This document shows, piece after piece, positions 11,321 through 23,660 of a DNA stretch of 64,000 nt; position 1 is the stretch's first letter; each line of letters opens with the position of its first letter. This DNA is from Sipunculus nudus. Lineage: Eukaryota; Annelida; Sipuncula; Golfingiida; Sipunculidae. The position numbers were made by a program, and so were the translations under genes. The notes beneath the pieces are model-generated. The model saw nothing but the letters and a program-made list of their open reading frames with translations. It searched no databases and was not told where the DNA came from. The stretch covers positions 41,853,676-41,917,675 of the forward strand of contig CM049311.1 of the NCBI GenBank assembly GCA_026874595.1, given 5' to 3'.

Positions 11321-13192
11321 TTCGCATTACAAGCTGACAATAAGTCATCTGAGCTATAGTCGTGGTCCTTTGACCGACGTCCGTCTGTCCGTTAACAGGG
11401 CACGTTTTAAAACCGTTGGACCTACGAATCCAAAATTCTGCATACCATTAGATGTCCCCAAAATCTCCTACCATGACGAAAATTGGGTCATTAGGACTTC
11501 GCTTCTTTGAGATATTAAGGAAAAACCTCCGTTTTCCATAAAAAAAACCATTGTTACACTTCAAGGCTGCCTTATATCAAAACCTCTGATCTGTTTTGAT
11601 TATATTTAGAATTCATATTCTTCCATACATTTTCTGTGCACATACCAAAAATTAGGTCAGTATTGGGTATTATTTTGAAGTTATGGGCCCAAATATAATG
11701 CAATTTTTTTTTTGAAATCCGGATATATATTTGCTCACTTAACATGAGAATTGCTGAAGCTGGAGACTTTTTTCAGGAATATAACTTTATTTAATCAAGA
11801 TTCAATTGTTTACCCAAAATTAGATCTGAATTTTGCAAATTTTCAAGTTATTAGCATAAATAAAAAATCAATACCTTAAATTTTGTCCAACTTTGGCAAT
11901 GGCACGTTTCTTCTCTGTAAGCACTGTTGATTTAATTTTCACAGCATATATATATATAAGGATTTAATCTTTTAAAATCTGAAATTTCAAAGGAATTGTT
12001 TGAAAATAGTAGCTTTTATTCAAGTTTTCATACACCATGTCAAGTGTTGTTTACATCTAGCCCACCTAGTAGTACAGCCTTCACTTGCATTATGTAACCC
12101 ACCCCAGGCAGCTTGCCTTGGCTCAGCTTGGCCACTACTAGCAGGCTTCCCCTCTGCCCTGTACCCCCCCCCCCCCAGCTGGTGCATAAACTAGATGAAT
12201 GTTATAATTTTCTGTATTTTATTTTATTCTTGGCTATGCTACATTTTAGATTTTGTATTGTACCACCAGGGTTACAATGATTTAAGTGCACATTTAATTG
12301 TGTCCACAAAGTGATGTATTTCTATGAAAGTGTGGACGTTCATCAATTAAGTAATGCTTTACTTCAGAAGAGTAAAACTTCACCAGCTGTGAAATTGACT
12401 ATTAATTCCAGTAATTAATTATAGCTGAGATTGTAATTAGCATAATGATATTGTTTGTCCCTCAATCAACCAACAGTGTGTATACTTTATTTGGAAAGAT
12501 TTTTTATTTTATCAAATTTACTGAATCTTTTATTTTATTTTGGTGAATAAAATTAAGCATGTACTGAAAACTCCAATGTGCAAAACTTTTTAATAGGGAT
12601 TCACGGAATAATCTTGTAGATGCCATGTTGTGGCATTATTTTCTTTTAAATTCAGTTAAAACATTTGATTAAAAAATAATAATATATATATGTGTATGTA
12701 TAATATGACCCAATATGAGCTACACTCTGCATATATAATGATTGCAACTTAGAATTCTAATATTTTAACTTATATTTTCAGTTTTTTATTACACATTTAT
12801 AATACTTGTAAATAAAAAAATGATTCAGATAAAAACTTTTAAATGAAAAAGTGGACATGCTAAAAAAATAGGCTTATATATAAACTTAAATGCATTATTC
12901 CCACGAAAGTGAAATAAAGGTATTAGTCCATTCTGTCCACTTGCCTGTCCATCTGTAAATTTTCATATGCATCACAGTATCTCAAAATTTTTACTGTTTT
13001 TCTTCATGACAGTCTTGTCAGAATATTAGTTTGCAATCATATATTTAGAACGTTACCATAACCAAGTAGGAGGGCCCCTTTCCTCTTAGCTTCTCATATT
13101 CTTATATAAATGAAAAACATTACAATAGAATATTTTGCATTTGCAAAAATTTCAAACTTCAGCTGAGCGCCGTGACCCATGGGTCCCTTGTT
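11321..13192 (+). mobile_element. Family A1 element, single internal unit
   Basis: A degraded 5' hairpin (AGCTGAC..AGTCATCTGAGCT, 11,332-11,356) is followed by CTATAGTCGTGGTCC and CGTCCGTCTGTCCG. The 3' terminus is CAGCTGAGC (13,160) with GTGACCCATGGGTCCC. A C-run lies at 12,167-12,177. The inner 12,190-13,100 is AT-rich without similarity to other copies. No gene is seen. Confidence 0.7.
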
Positions 13193-13730
13193 CAAGGTTA
13201 TGGAGGGGATAACGCTGAAATGATGTTAACTTTTATATCTCAGTACGGGATACATGGAATGATCCAAAAATCAAATTGACATAAGATCTTAGATGGCTTT
13301 GTCTTTTGCAGAAGACAGGTGGCGCCACCTTGTGTCGTTTTCTTGTTAAAATGATGTTAACGCAATAACTTTGTAAGAATTTGAGGTACAGTTACCAACC
13401 CACAGGTTTGATGCATCTAAGGCTAGGTCAAGTTCAAACATGGAAGACCTTGATGCATTTTTTCAAGGTCACAGCAGCGATTAGGCTAAAATGATATTAG
13501 GGCAATAAATCAAAAAGAATTTGTGGTACAGTCACCAAACCTACAGTTTAGATGCATCTTATCAAGGGCTAGGCCAAGTTCGAATATGGATGACCTTGAT
13601 GCATTTTTCAAGGTCACAGAGGCGATAACGGTGAAATGATGTTAACTTTAATATCTCACTGAGGGATGCATGGATTGGTCCAAAAATCAAATTGACACAA
13701 GATCTTTGATAGCATTGTTTTTTTTTTTTT
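13193..13730. repeat. Degenerate tandem repeat (AAGGTCACAG / GATGTTAAC units)
   Basis: Blocks built around GGATAACGCTGAAATGATGT recur near 13,207, 13,346, 13,482 and 13,621, with TGACCTTGATGCATTTTTCA near 13,445 and 13,590. One exact GGTGGCGCCACC lies at 13,318. No coding sequence is seen. Confidence 0.55.
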
Positions 13731-13733
13731 TTT

Positions 13734-16214
13734 AGCTCAGCTGACTAAAAGTCATCTGAGCTATAGTCGTGGTCCATTGTCCGTCGTCCGTTCGTCTGTC
13801 TGTCTGTCTATCCGTCCGTCCGTCTGTCCGTCCGTTAGAGTGGCACGTTTAGACAGCATTGGACCTACGAACCCAATGAAATTCAGCATACAGTTACATG
13901 TCCCCAAAATCTCCTACCATGCCGAAAATTGGGTCAATAGGACTTCGTTCCTTTGAGATATTAAGGAAAAACCTCAATTGTTTATTAGAAATCTATTTTC
14001 ACACTTCAGGACTGCCTAATAACAAAACCACTCATCTGGTTTTCTTCATATTTACCATAAATATTCCTCTATATAGTTCCTATGTACATGCCAGAAATTA
14101 AGTCAGTATTATTTTATTTTAAAAAAGTTATTGGCCCAAACATTATGGACTTTGTAAAAAAAATCAAGAAAGATATTTGGTCACTTAAGACCAAAAGTGT
14201 TAAAGGTAGGGACTTTATTTCAGTAATACAACTTAAATTAATCAAAATTAAATTGTATACCAAAAATGAAATCAAAATATATTGGCAAAAATATAAAATT
14301 GGTACCTTAAATTTAGCCCATGTTTGACCATGGCACTTTTTTTCCTGTAACTGCTGTGGATTTAATTTTCAAAGCATGTTTTTGTTACCATTCAACTGTT
14401 AACACCAAAAATTTGAAACCAGTTGATTAAAAACTGTAGATTTTATTAAAGTTTTCAAGCACCATGTCACATATTGTTTACATCAAGCTAGTGTTATGCA
14501 GTTTGCTAGAGCTCAGCTCCTCAGCTTCAGCTCTAAGTTCCTTAAATTTGGCATACAGTTAGATGTCCCCAAAATCCCCTACCATACCAAAAGTTTGGTC
14601 ACTAGGACTGCATTCCTTCCAGATATTAAGAAAAAACTTCATTTTTCCATTAAAAACCCATTGTTACACTGTAAGACTGCCTAATATCAAAACCACTGAT
14701 CTGACTTTGATCATATATAATATACATATTTTTTTATACATTCGCTATGCACATGCCAGAAATGATGTCAGTATTGCGTAATTGTTTTAAGTTATGGGCC
14801 CAAACATAATGCACTTTTTAAAAAATCAAGAAATATATTTACTCCCTTAACAAGAGGAGTGCTGAAGCTAGAGATTTTTTGTCAGGGATGTAACATTATT
14901 TAATCAAGATTCAATTGTGTTCCCAAAATTAGTTCTGAATTTTTCAAATTTTATAAGTTATTAGCATAAATATAAAATCAGTACCTTAAAGTTTGCCCAA
15001 CTTTGGTCATGGCATGTTTTTTCCCTGTAAGCACTGTTGATTTAATTTTCATATCTTGCACACGTAAGGATTTTAGCTACTAAATTCTGAAGTTATAAAA
15101 GGAATTATTCAAAAACTAGATTTTATGAAAGTTTTTATGAGACCATAATCACACCTAGGCTGTACTGAAGCCCCTCCTTATGTCCCCACATTGACCTTTC
15201 AGGCCAATTATGCATGCTTGAAGCGAGGCACTCTGCAGCCAGCCAGCTCTTGGGTGGTTTCAGCTGGGTGAAACTGTCCAACCCCCTCCTCAAGTATTTG
15301 TTTAGGCCATAAACATAACAATAAACTTTTTTTTTAAATTCTTGGTTTATGATAAGAACTTAAAAAAAAATAAATGGAAAAGAAATTTATAGTAAATGAG
15401 TTACAGGGAATTACCTTGCAATTACTGATCATTTATGGATCTTCCATGGATGGCCAAAATTGTATTTCAAAGGACACCATGCAGTCACCATTAGGTATTT
15501 TTCATTTCAACCATAAAAATGAAAAATAAATAAATAAAATAAATTGTTTACTATTAGGGATTATATGAAGCAAGATAATGATAGACAAAGATGCAGTTGA
15601 TTATATTAAATTAATATAAATTTCCAGGTCTTTAACTTGTTTATATTTATTACAAAATTAAGATAATAAATAAATATGTCAAAAATTTAAAATATTACTC
15701 AGACGTGTTCATTAAAGATTTTAATTTGTTTGACTTATAACTCATGGTTGTATCAGTTGTTACATGATACTGGCTAAATAATCAAAATTTATATTGTTGA
15801 TCCTTTATTTCAGTTCATAAAATTACACATTCCCAACTCCAGTTTGCTCCTGGTATAATATATTGGGTGTTTTTATCCTTGGATTAATTTTAACACATGT
15901 ATTAGTTTCATAGCTGAGAATACTTTTTATTTTTGCTGATACCATTAAAAAAAATATAAATATTCAAATTTTTCCTGTTAGTGCTGTGGATTTAATTTTC
16001 ACAGCATGTACACATTAGCATTTCATCTGTTAAAATCTGAAATTTGAAACCAATTGATCAAAAACTGTAGATTTCATTCAAGTTTCCAAGTACCATGTCT
16101 TCATTGTTTACATCAGGTCAGTATAAATGTAGTGTACTGGGCAGTTACATAACACCTTCAGTTCTGATCTACTGCCACTGTGAGTGTCTGGGTCAGGCAG
16201 TAATTACCAGAGAG

Positions 16215-16274
<60 letters not shown>

Positions 16275-17481
16275 AATATTCACAATCACATGTATGTTAT
16301 ACTGTAAATTTATAGTAACATTCGTAAACCGGGATTAAAATTATGTAATGAAAAAAAAATAAATGCAAATACTGTAATTTTTTCTTGGCTCAGTAGAAAA
16401 AAAAATTAATTGCTTTGTTTCTCCATCTTTCTGCCTGTTTTAAATATTTAATGTTCATGAATAAACTTTTTTTTTATAAGCACTGTTGAATTAAATTTCA
16501 TATCCTTTATGTATATGCAAGGGTGTTGTAACTCTCACCATCCCCTTCTTCATCCCACTGAGGCTTTGCTCCCATGGCTCTGTAAACAATAGTTCTATGG
16601 CTATAGCATAAAATTTAATAATTAAAGAAAATATCTACAGAGAGACAGAGGCGTTGTAACTCTGATCATAACACAACCCCCCCCCCCCCCCCCTCCCCAT
16701 CAAGTCATTGCACCTGTGGAGTGGGGATGTTATGGCAACTGTACACATTTCATAAAATTGATAAAAAAAGGTTTACCAAATAAATTGGATCTCATCAGAC
16801 AAATGTGTAAACTGTTGAACTGTCAACGGCTAATTAAAAAGGTAACCAATGGAAAGGCATGGTCAGATCTCAAATATTATTTGTAACATTTTCTTCAATC
16901 ATATCAACCAACCATATTTTTAAGATTTTAACCTTCCAGATTGTTCAGTACTGTTGACAATTTGTTCATAGGTACCTATGTACATGCGAGAAATTATGTC
17001 AGTATTGTGTGAGGGGCATCAAAATAATGTTCCTTGTCAAGACCGATCTTGTCAAGATATCATGTCATACAGTCACAAATTCATAAATCCCCTCATCAGC
17101 ATAGTTAATCATAACCTTGTATCTGTCAAATTGAAATCTTGCAGTTTTCCATACACTATAGATCCTTCATCAAATAACCTTATCATCATTATACCACTGC
17201 TTAGTATACTGTCATTGCATTCATATTTGCTCAAATAAATTGCTTTTTTTGACCCCTCCGAAATAAATAAAAAATAAACCACTATATTTTACTCCATATT
17301 AATCTATCAGTCAGGTTATTTTATATATCATTTACTCACATTTTACATTATATTCCTTTATAAAAGCCCAACATGACCATGATATTCATAAGCTTTATCT
17401 ACTCAATATAGTATCACAATGGTGATACATTTATAGTCCAATCATGATCAGCTGAGCGCCGTGACCCATGGGTCCCTTGTT
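13734..17481 (+). mobile_element. Family A1 element with intact 5' hairpin and 3' terminus
   Basis: The 5' hairpin at 13,734-13,762 pairs AGCTCAGCTGACT with AGTCATCTGAGCT (one mismatch). It is followed by a GTCCG-type run at 13,785-13,840. Internal units start near 13,860 and 14,535, with a partial third near 15,960. The 3' end has CAGCTGAGC (17,449) and GTGACCCATGGGTCCC, ending near 17,481. It also contains a (TC)n run and a C-run at 16,678-16,692, and other AT-rich sequence that may be later insertions. At 3.75 kb it is the longest A copy here. Confidence 0.7.
16216..16269. repeat. (TC)n microsatellite
   Basis: About 26 uninterrupted CT dinucleotides inside the family A1 element. Confidence 0.95.
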
Positions 17482-17827
17482 TCACATGAAAAATATACCC
17501 ATGAAGCTATATTATAAGACTTGTGAATGAATAAAGCAACAAGTTACTTATTTGTTTGGGAGGACAATTAATTAACAGCTCTTGATAGATTAAATTATTG
17601 TTTAGGTCTGCGTGGCCTTGCGTTACTTCGCCTCAGGGGCGATACAGACCGTGATGGGTGACACCGTTGGTGCGGCCAAGAGTACAGTTTGCCGGATTGT
17701 CAAGATTGTGGCCTTTGGACAGTCAAAACTTGTACACCAGATGGTAAACACTTTAAAAAATCTGCTTATAAATTAAAATTAAAGTGATAAATAGATTTAT
17801 ATATATGTATATATGTGTGTGTGTGTG

Positions 17828-19851
17828 TGTGATGGGGTTCATGACAACGCCTTCATTGGTTTGACTCATTTTATTACGACAACTTGAGTATGAACAAAAA
17901 AAACCCTGTAACAAAAATACAGAAACTTAATTCAACGTTCATGTCAAATCATTATGACAAATCAAATCAAATACAATGTATTATTAGACACACTGAACAT
18001 ATAATCAGCTTTGTTAAACCTTAGTTGTTAAAAATACTTGTGATTTCATTTTGACATAACATGAAATATTGTATGTATTCAGAAAACAGCATAATAAATT
18101 GAATGACAATCACCTCGACTTCCGTACAAGTACATGTAGCGTGTAAGTGATCTGTTTGGACCCTTTGAACATTAATGTCCGTGCTGAACTGTTACATATT
18201 AAAGTTTGGTAAGATTACATTAGTTACAACCAATCTTTACAATAAGTGTTGTCGTGACTAATGAACACAAATAAAGATTACAAGAACAATGGTATCATTA
18301 AACACAACATATTCATCTAACACAAAACAACTCTAAATACTATACTAACCACTTTCATGGGTTTTCCTGCGATAATCAGCACAGAGGATCACCGATTATT
18401 CCTATATGAACCTGGCTTTACTGTTTCGGTGGTATACCTGCAATGCCATAAAGCTGGACTATAACATAGGGCCGGGTGTACCCTTAAATGGCCAGAACTT
18501 TCCCCCAGTTACATCCCTTACAGGTCACCCACTTCACCAGAACGTTACGCCTTATTCACAAGGACATACATATAGTACATGAACAAACAAAAACATTAAC
18601 CCTTCCTGACCTAGAGGTCTATACCACGTGAATCTCTGCAGTCATATTATAGTGATATCAATACACCCTCTGCACGTTAGAGATAGATAAACTCTAATGA
18701 TTACGAACAGAAAAGTTATCACAAAACTAACAACATTATTCACAATCCTTATATTACCTGTACGGTAAATACAAGCATCACCATGCATCAATGCATTGAA
18801 TATATAACCCGACGTGTCCTTTATACGTAATATTACTCATACAATATATCTCAATATCTTAACGGTACATTCCAATAAATCTTCTTTATACCCATAGTAT
18901 TAACTTACATTCTATGAGCGTATAATATATCAGATACATGGAACTACATAATAAGGAAAAACTCTACTGTACCCACTCTAATCATATAGGCATTTGTAAC
19001 AACTACTTACATAGTTTGCAGCTCGCAAGTCTGTGTCGGTGCTCTCAATCGAAAGTCCAAGCCAAAAGAAGTATACGTTCATCGAGCAACTACAGGTTGC
19101 TGCGGTCAAGACCTCAGCCCTGTGCGCTTAAGCATTTTCTCTGAGCCAGCAGTCGCAGTGCCAAGCCAAGCAGGGAGCCGTAGAGGATCGAAAGTATTAG
19201 CATTAGTTTGCTTGCTTGTTTGTCACTCTTCCTTCCTTCCGTTGACATGAATATTAAGTATACTGTAAGTGAAGCGGCTTGAATGCCGAAGTGTGAAACT
19301 TGAATTAATTTATAACTTAGCTGTCGCAGAGCGACTGAAATTGACTAACTATTTGTAACTACTGAAACGGCGACACGTTTATGAATTTAGCATCACTACA
19401 GCCTGAAGATTCGGGAACTGGGATGCGTTGCATTCTCCTTATAAACGGGGTAAAAGGAACCAATTAACGGGACAACCAATAGAAAACCGATTTTTTGTGG
19501 AAGAAAGCCACGTACCCCAAAAGTATCCCTGGCTATATATGAATAAATTAATATTTAGCATATCGGTCCAGGGTATTTCGACCTGTTGGTTTTCATGACC
19601 TTGCAACATCGGGAAGTGTAATTGTTTTGTCTGAACCGTTTAAGATTATAGTGCAAGTGAACACTGGCCAACGACAAACTAATGAGCTTAAAGCTCGACC
19701 ACCTGTTCCAATAATAAACTCTCATTTATCAGACGTGACCAACACGCCGGATGCGACAAGCTGACCTTTGTAAGGTCATGTGCAACATATTACCAGATGT
19801 CGTCTGGGTTTGTTTACAACACGGACATGGGAAAACAGCGACCTTGTCACA
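17828..19851. mobile_element. Possible insertion in the Harbinger intron, TGTGA..TCACA ends
   Basis: The first intron is 2.5 kb. Most of it is a 2.0-kb block of ordinary base composition bounded by TGTGATGGGG and CCTTGTCACA, with TG/TA microsatellite on either side. The ends are weakly inverted (TGTGA/TCACA). It could be a solo LTR or another insertion. No ORF domain was recognised and no clear target duplication is visible. Confidence 0.25.
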
Positions 19852-19924
19852 TATATATATGTTTATGATTAAAATTTCACCATATGAATAAAAAAACTGG
19901 AAATAATATTGTTTATTGAAATTG

Positions 19925-19988
<64 letters not shown>
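19925..19988. repeat. (TA)n microsatellite
   Basis: Near-continuous TA run with one TGTA interruption, in the Harbinger intron. Confidence 0.9.
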
Positions 19989-19990
<2 letters not shown>

Positions 19991-21594
19991 AGTGTGTATA
20001 TGAAAAGGTAATAAAAGTAAAATTTTAGGCAATTTTTTTATATAAAAATATTTGATATAAATAAATGAACATTTTATTAAAATATATTTTATTTTTATGA
20101 TTGATATATAAGAAAATACTTGTATATATATTAAAAACAAATGATAAAATTGTTAAATGAATTTTCATTGTAAAATTACCTATTATTATATGTATCTATA
20201 ATTTTCCCCAGGTTTCCTTCTCAAACACACAAGACCAGATTAAGTGAAAAGGGATTTCTTCAAATTTGCACATTTTCCGAATGTGGTAGGATGTGTAGAT
20301 GGGACTCATGTCAAGATTGCATGCCCCTGGGTAAATGAACATCTGTATGTCAACAGGAAGGATTACCATTCAAGTAATGTACAGGTATATATAAATGCGT
20401 ATGTACCCTCTTGTATCATGCAAATATATATTTTGGTTAATATAATTTAACATTAAATCAGAAATTTTGGGTAATAAAATCAAGTGCTTAAAAATAAGGT
20501 ATAGCATTAATTTGACTAAGCCATACCTGAATGTAAATTACAAAACACCTTGAAATATATATACAAAAATGTATTCAGGTGTTATGATTGTGAGATATTA
20601 TTGAAAATATTGAACAGGGTCTTTCATTGTGCATTATATTTCATAAGACTACTGAAGAGCAGGTGCGGATACAGGATTTTTTGCAAGGAGGGGTCAACAG
20701 GTGTCATGCATAAAAAATTGTCTGAAAAAAAGGCCTTTGGTTGAGAGCAGGGGGGGGGTGTCTTGATTTGATAGATTTTGATAATTAAAAATCAACTAGA
20801 TTGTTAACTTATTTAATATCAATCTTAAACTGCTTAAGTGCATAGCACACTAAATATGGTGTATGTTAAAACAAAACAAAAAACCATATAAAAACAAGAA
20901 ACAGAACTTTTATTTAGAAATGATATACAAAGAAAAATGAAACGTATCGTCAATACGTATCAGTATCACATTAACTGTTTCGAATATGTATTGTACCCGA
21001 AGAGGCAGACCGATACCCAGCCCTAAAAAATATATATTATTTCTTGCAGCTGATATGTGACGGCAACTTTTATGTCTAGAAACGTTGTTGCAAAGTGGCC
21101 TGGATCGGTGCATGATGCAAGAGTTTTCCGGGACAGTAGGATCAGTGATAACAGTGCCTTGCCACAAACCTCATTTCTGCTAGGCGATAGTGGCTATCCA
21201 CTTCGACCATACCTGCTCACCCCATACTTAAACCCTAATGGACCACAACAGACAGAGTACAATCAGGCACACATAAAAACAAGAAACTGCATTGAAAGGG
21301 CAATTGGTGTGTGGAAGGCACGATTCAGGTGTGTGCTAGAGGGTCTGAGGGTCCAGCCTGATAGAGCAATCAATATCATTGTTGCTACTCGTTTTACACA
21401 ATTTAGCACGTAAACACAATTTGCCAGACCCAGAGGACATTGAACATGATGACCTATCAGTAACTGATGGATTAACACCTAACTATGATGGCATATGCAT
21501 GACAGCATGGGTAACAATTAACATCATGCAATGAAACCTGAGCATTTATTGTTCAGTAAAAACATTATGAAGCATTTGAATTTCTATGTTTTTC

Positions 21595-22072
21595 ATGCAG
21601 ATCCTCAGTTTCACCGGTTCCCTCTCCTCTTTCACCAGCTCTCTCTTCTCTTTTATTAAGGATGTTTCAGCCTCCGGTTTTAAGAGCTCAGCCTGCAGGA
21701 CCTATGAGATCAACATGACCTGCTCCTCCTCGCGCTTCCTCTTTTTGGTTTTCTTTTGACTCTCTGTTCCTGTATAATTGAAAAATATTTTTTTTTTATT
21801 TTACACGGATGTACTATTGTAAATATAAACTTATTTATTTTATATAAAATAGTATTAGTGATTAAACAAATCAAGGTCCTCTACATGGCATGGATGGTGG
21901 CACTGTGTAGTCTGTAGGGGGTGCAGAAAACTGAAGAACACAGACACCTTGGATGACCAACTACAACCCCTCTCAAAGCAACATCAAGGATCAAATCCAG
22001 GTTGCCAGCGGAGAGAGCCGAGCGTTTTATCCCTTGACTGTCCAGGCCTGAAAAACTCAATAACAAAATCAA
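21595..22072 (-). pseudogene. Harbinger-associated Myb/SANT-like protein, C-terminal remnant
   Basis: On the minus strand a segment after TTATACAG (about 21,771) reads as a highly charged helix: TKKRKREEEQV, a stop, then LQAELLKPEAETSLIKEKRE and LVKEEREPVKLRI. A further upstream segment (21,881-22,072) has LSAGNLDLILDVALRG and, in another frame, PPTDYTVPPSMP before GTAGAG. Charged C-terminal coils of this kind are usual in the second (Myb/SANT) protein of PIF/Harbinger elements, which works with the transposase. The tail-to-tail position beside the transposase fits. Stops and frame changes show decay. The DNA-binding N-terminus was not found. Confidence 0.55.
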
Positions 22073-22899
22073 TAACTTTAATGTCTTGACCTATTCCTTA
22101 TTCAGCAAATACATGTATTAAGGGTAAGGGTTGAGTCATAATGCTTCATTTACATTTTATATTTATACCATATATGTGCACAATACCCTGACAAAAATCC
22201 TTAATTGCTCATTACAGCAAAGGGTACCTGGTTTAGCTGGAATATATTTGTGTGTATTACTGAAAATTGAAATGTATATATCAGTATTGTTTACATTACA
22301 TATAAATGTCAAATTAAAGCAACATCTAAAAAAATTCTTTTTAAATTGTTATTATTATTTACATTCAAATGAAATTGGCATACCATGATTGTTCCCTTCA
22401 TCAGACAGGACAAGCTGCAGTTCTGTATCTGTAACATTCATTTATAACATTAAAGGTTATCTGCAATATATATCAAGAACGTATATGAATCATGCATCCG
22501 AAAAAAGTGATTAATAAACTGAATGTAACAAACAGCACTTTTACAGCCATTTTTTAAAGCTGTGGCCACTATTTCTTTTCTTTCAATCATAACAATAATA
22601 CAAAAATTATAGTTTAGTCTGATTTTCGACGGAATCTAAAAGTTTTTTTTATTTAGATCTAAGTCCTCTGCTACAAACATATAAATTGATAAATATATAT
22701 AAAACCCTAACTTCTTGCATAAATACAACTTACACCTCCATATTTATAGCTAAGCAGTAAAAATACATGTATTAACATATATACTAAGTAAATTTAGTAT
22801 ATTTTTCTTTACTGTATAAATTTATAGGTGGGTGGAGGGGGGTTAGATAAGACCATACCATATGGAATGTCTGCCAGTGTCAACGTGGTTTTGACACGT
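22073..22899. other. AT-rich DNA, nothing recognised
   Basis: No protein, RNA or repeat end could be supported between the Harbinger remnant and the promoter-like region. Confidence 0.5.
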
Positions 22900-23253
22900 G
22901 GCGATCACGTCATAAATGTCGTAATCTGATTGGCCAATTGGTTACGCATGATTGACAGGTCGGAAACGTCTAATAGACATAAATTTAAAGGCCTACTTCC
23001 ATGAAAAAAATAAAATGAAATACTGCTGAAGGTTTATTCATTTACATGTATATGTATAAATTATGGTATAATAAAATCAAGCTTTGCGCACTTAACCGTT
23101 GAAATTTAAATCGAAAGACGCGTATTCCACCCCACTCAGGGGCCCCAAGCCAAACAGAAGCGTCCTGGCCAAGGCGATTGTGACGTCATAACCAGAACAC
23201 ACCGGGCGGTATTGTTATGGCATCAGCTGAGTTTAACACGATCTGGGGAAAAT
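22900..23253 (+). promoter_or_regulatory. Promoter-like region with CCAAT and CRE motifs
   Basis: ATTGGCCAAT (22,929-22,938) is followed directly by another inverted CCAAT (TTGG). CACGTCA lies at 22,905 and a full CRE, TGACGTCA, at 23,181-23,188. The local base composition is richer in CpG than the surroundings. It lies just upstream of the ATG at 23,254. Function is inferred from motif clustering only. Confidence 0.35.
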
Positions 23254-23304
23254 ATGCCAAAGTATTGCGTCGTCGGGTTGAGCAGTAACATCAAGACTGA
23301 TGGT
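23254..23304 (+). pseudogene. Possible first exon of a THAP-domain protein
   Basis: ATG at 23,254 opens MPKYCVVGLSSNIKTDG, followed by GTGAGC, a plausible splice donor. THAP zinc fingers typically start MPKYCVV.GCS, and many THAP genes carry a short first exon of this kind. The second zinc-binding Cys expected after CVVG is Leu here, so the finger would be defective. Without splicing the frame stops at 23,323. No downstream THAP exon is found; a SINE and the large inverted repeat follow. A host gene start or a THAP-transposon remnant are both possible. Confidence 0.35.
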
Positions 23305-23319
23305 GTGAGCTTAATCATA

Positions 23320-23608
23320 TTTTAACAAGTGTATAAGCCACATGTTCGTGCCAAATGGACAGGATTTCCTTTACAGAAGCGGTCGAACTGGACCCGGCCG
23401 GGCATGATCTGGGAAGAGGATTCCCCAGGTTTGGCCACTGACATGAGGGTGCGGACGGACTTTTCCTGACATTGAGCCTGCAGAGCACTCACCCTGCATG
23501 GGTGGGGGCCGACCGTGAAAAACCTCACCGCCTCGGCTGAGATTCTTACCCACGATCTCTCGGCTTTGAGTCCTGTGCTCCTCCCCTGAGCCACATAAGC
23601 CGGTTACG
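23320..23608 (-). mobile_element. tRNA-derived SINE
   Basis: Read on the minus strand from about 23,608, it shows a tRNA-like head: TGTGGCTCAGGGGAGGAGCA (A-box region), then GAGAGATCGTGGGTAAGAAT (B-box region resembling GGTTCGAATCC), then a tRNA-unrelated body to about 23,320. The open frame across it is a by-product. The body includes GGTCGGCCCCCACCC. A (TA)n tract adjoins the head side. Confidence 0.6.

Positions 23609-23611
<3 letters not shown>

Positions 23612-23656
<45 letters not shown>
23612..23656. repeat. (TA)n microsatellite at left edge of the large inverted repeat
   Basis: About 22 TA repeats. A matching (TA)n lies at the other edge of the inverted repeat (33,957-34,008). Confidence 0.95.

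Positions 23657-23658
<2 letters not shown>

Positions 23659-23660
<2 letters not shown>

Larger units (their letters stand above)
17606..21534 (+). pseudogene. PIF/Harbinger (HARBI1-like) transposase, three exons, frameshifted
   Basis: Exon 1, 17,606-17,743, lies between TTTAG and GTAAAC and encodes a helix-turn-helix segment (VALRYFASG, GAAKSTVCRIV). Exon 2, 20,212-20,384, contains VVGCVDGTHVKI (first catalytic Asp) and NRKDYHSSNVQ. Exon 3, 21,050-21,534, has VVAKWPGSVHDARVF, LGDSGYPLRPYLLTPY (second Asp) and NCIERAIGVWK (catalytic Glu). All three DDE residues are visible, as in HARBI1-type nucleases. Reading breaks by one base near 20,244, in the T run at 21,066-21,070, and near 21,395, where VLHNLA continues in another frame. 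The N-terminal exon is missing; a family A1 element ends 125 bp upstream. A dead transposon copy is the best reading. Confidence 0.85.

Noticed and set aside
12000-12194. 64-codon frame with hydrophobic residues inside the family A1 element
   Set aside because: It lies in a repeat unit whose other copies do not keep the frame open.
19913-20140. Tyr/Ile-rich minus-strand frame as a membrane protein
   Set aside because: It is the translation of a TA microsatellite and AT-rich intron.
23322-23594. 90-codon minus-strand frame as a gene
   Set aside because: It coincides with the SINE, including its tRNA-like head, and shows no protein domain.
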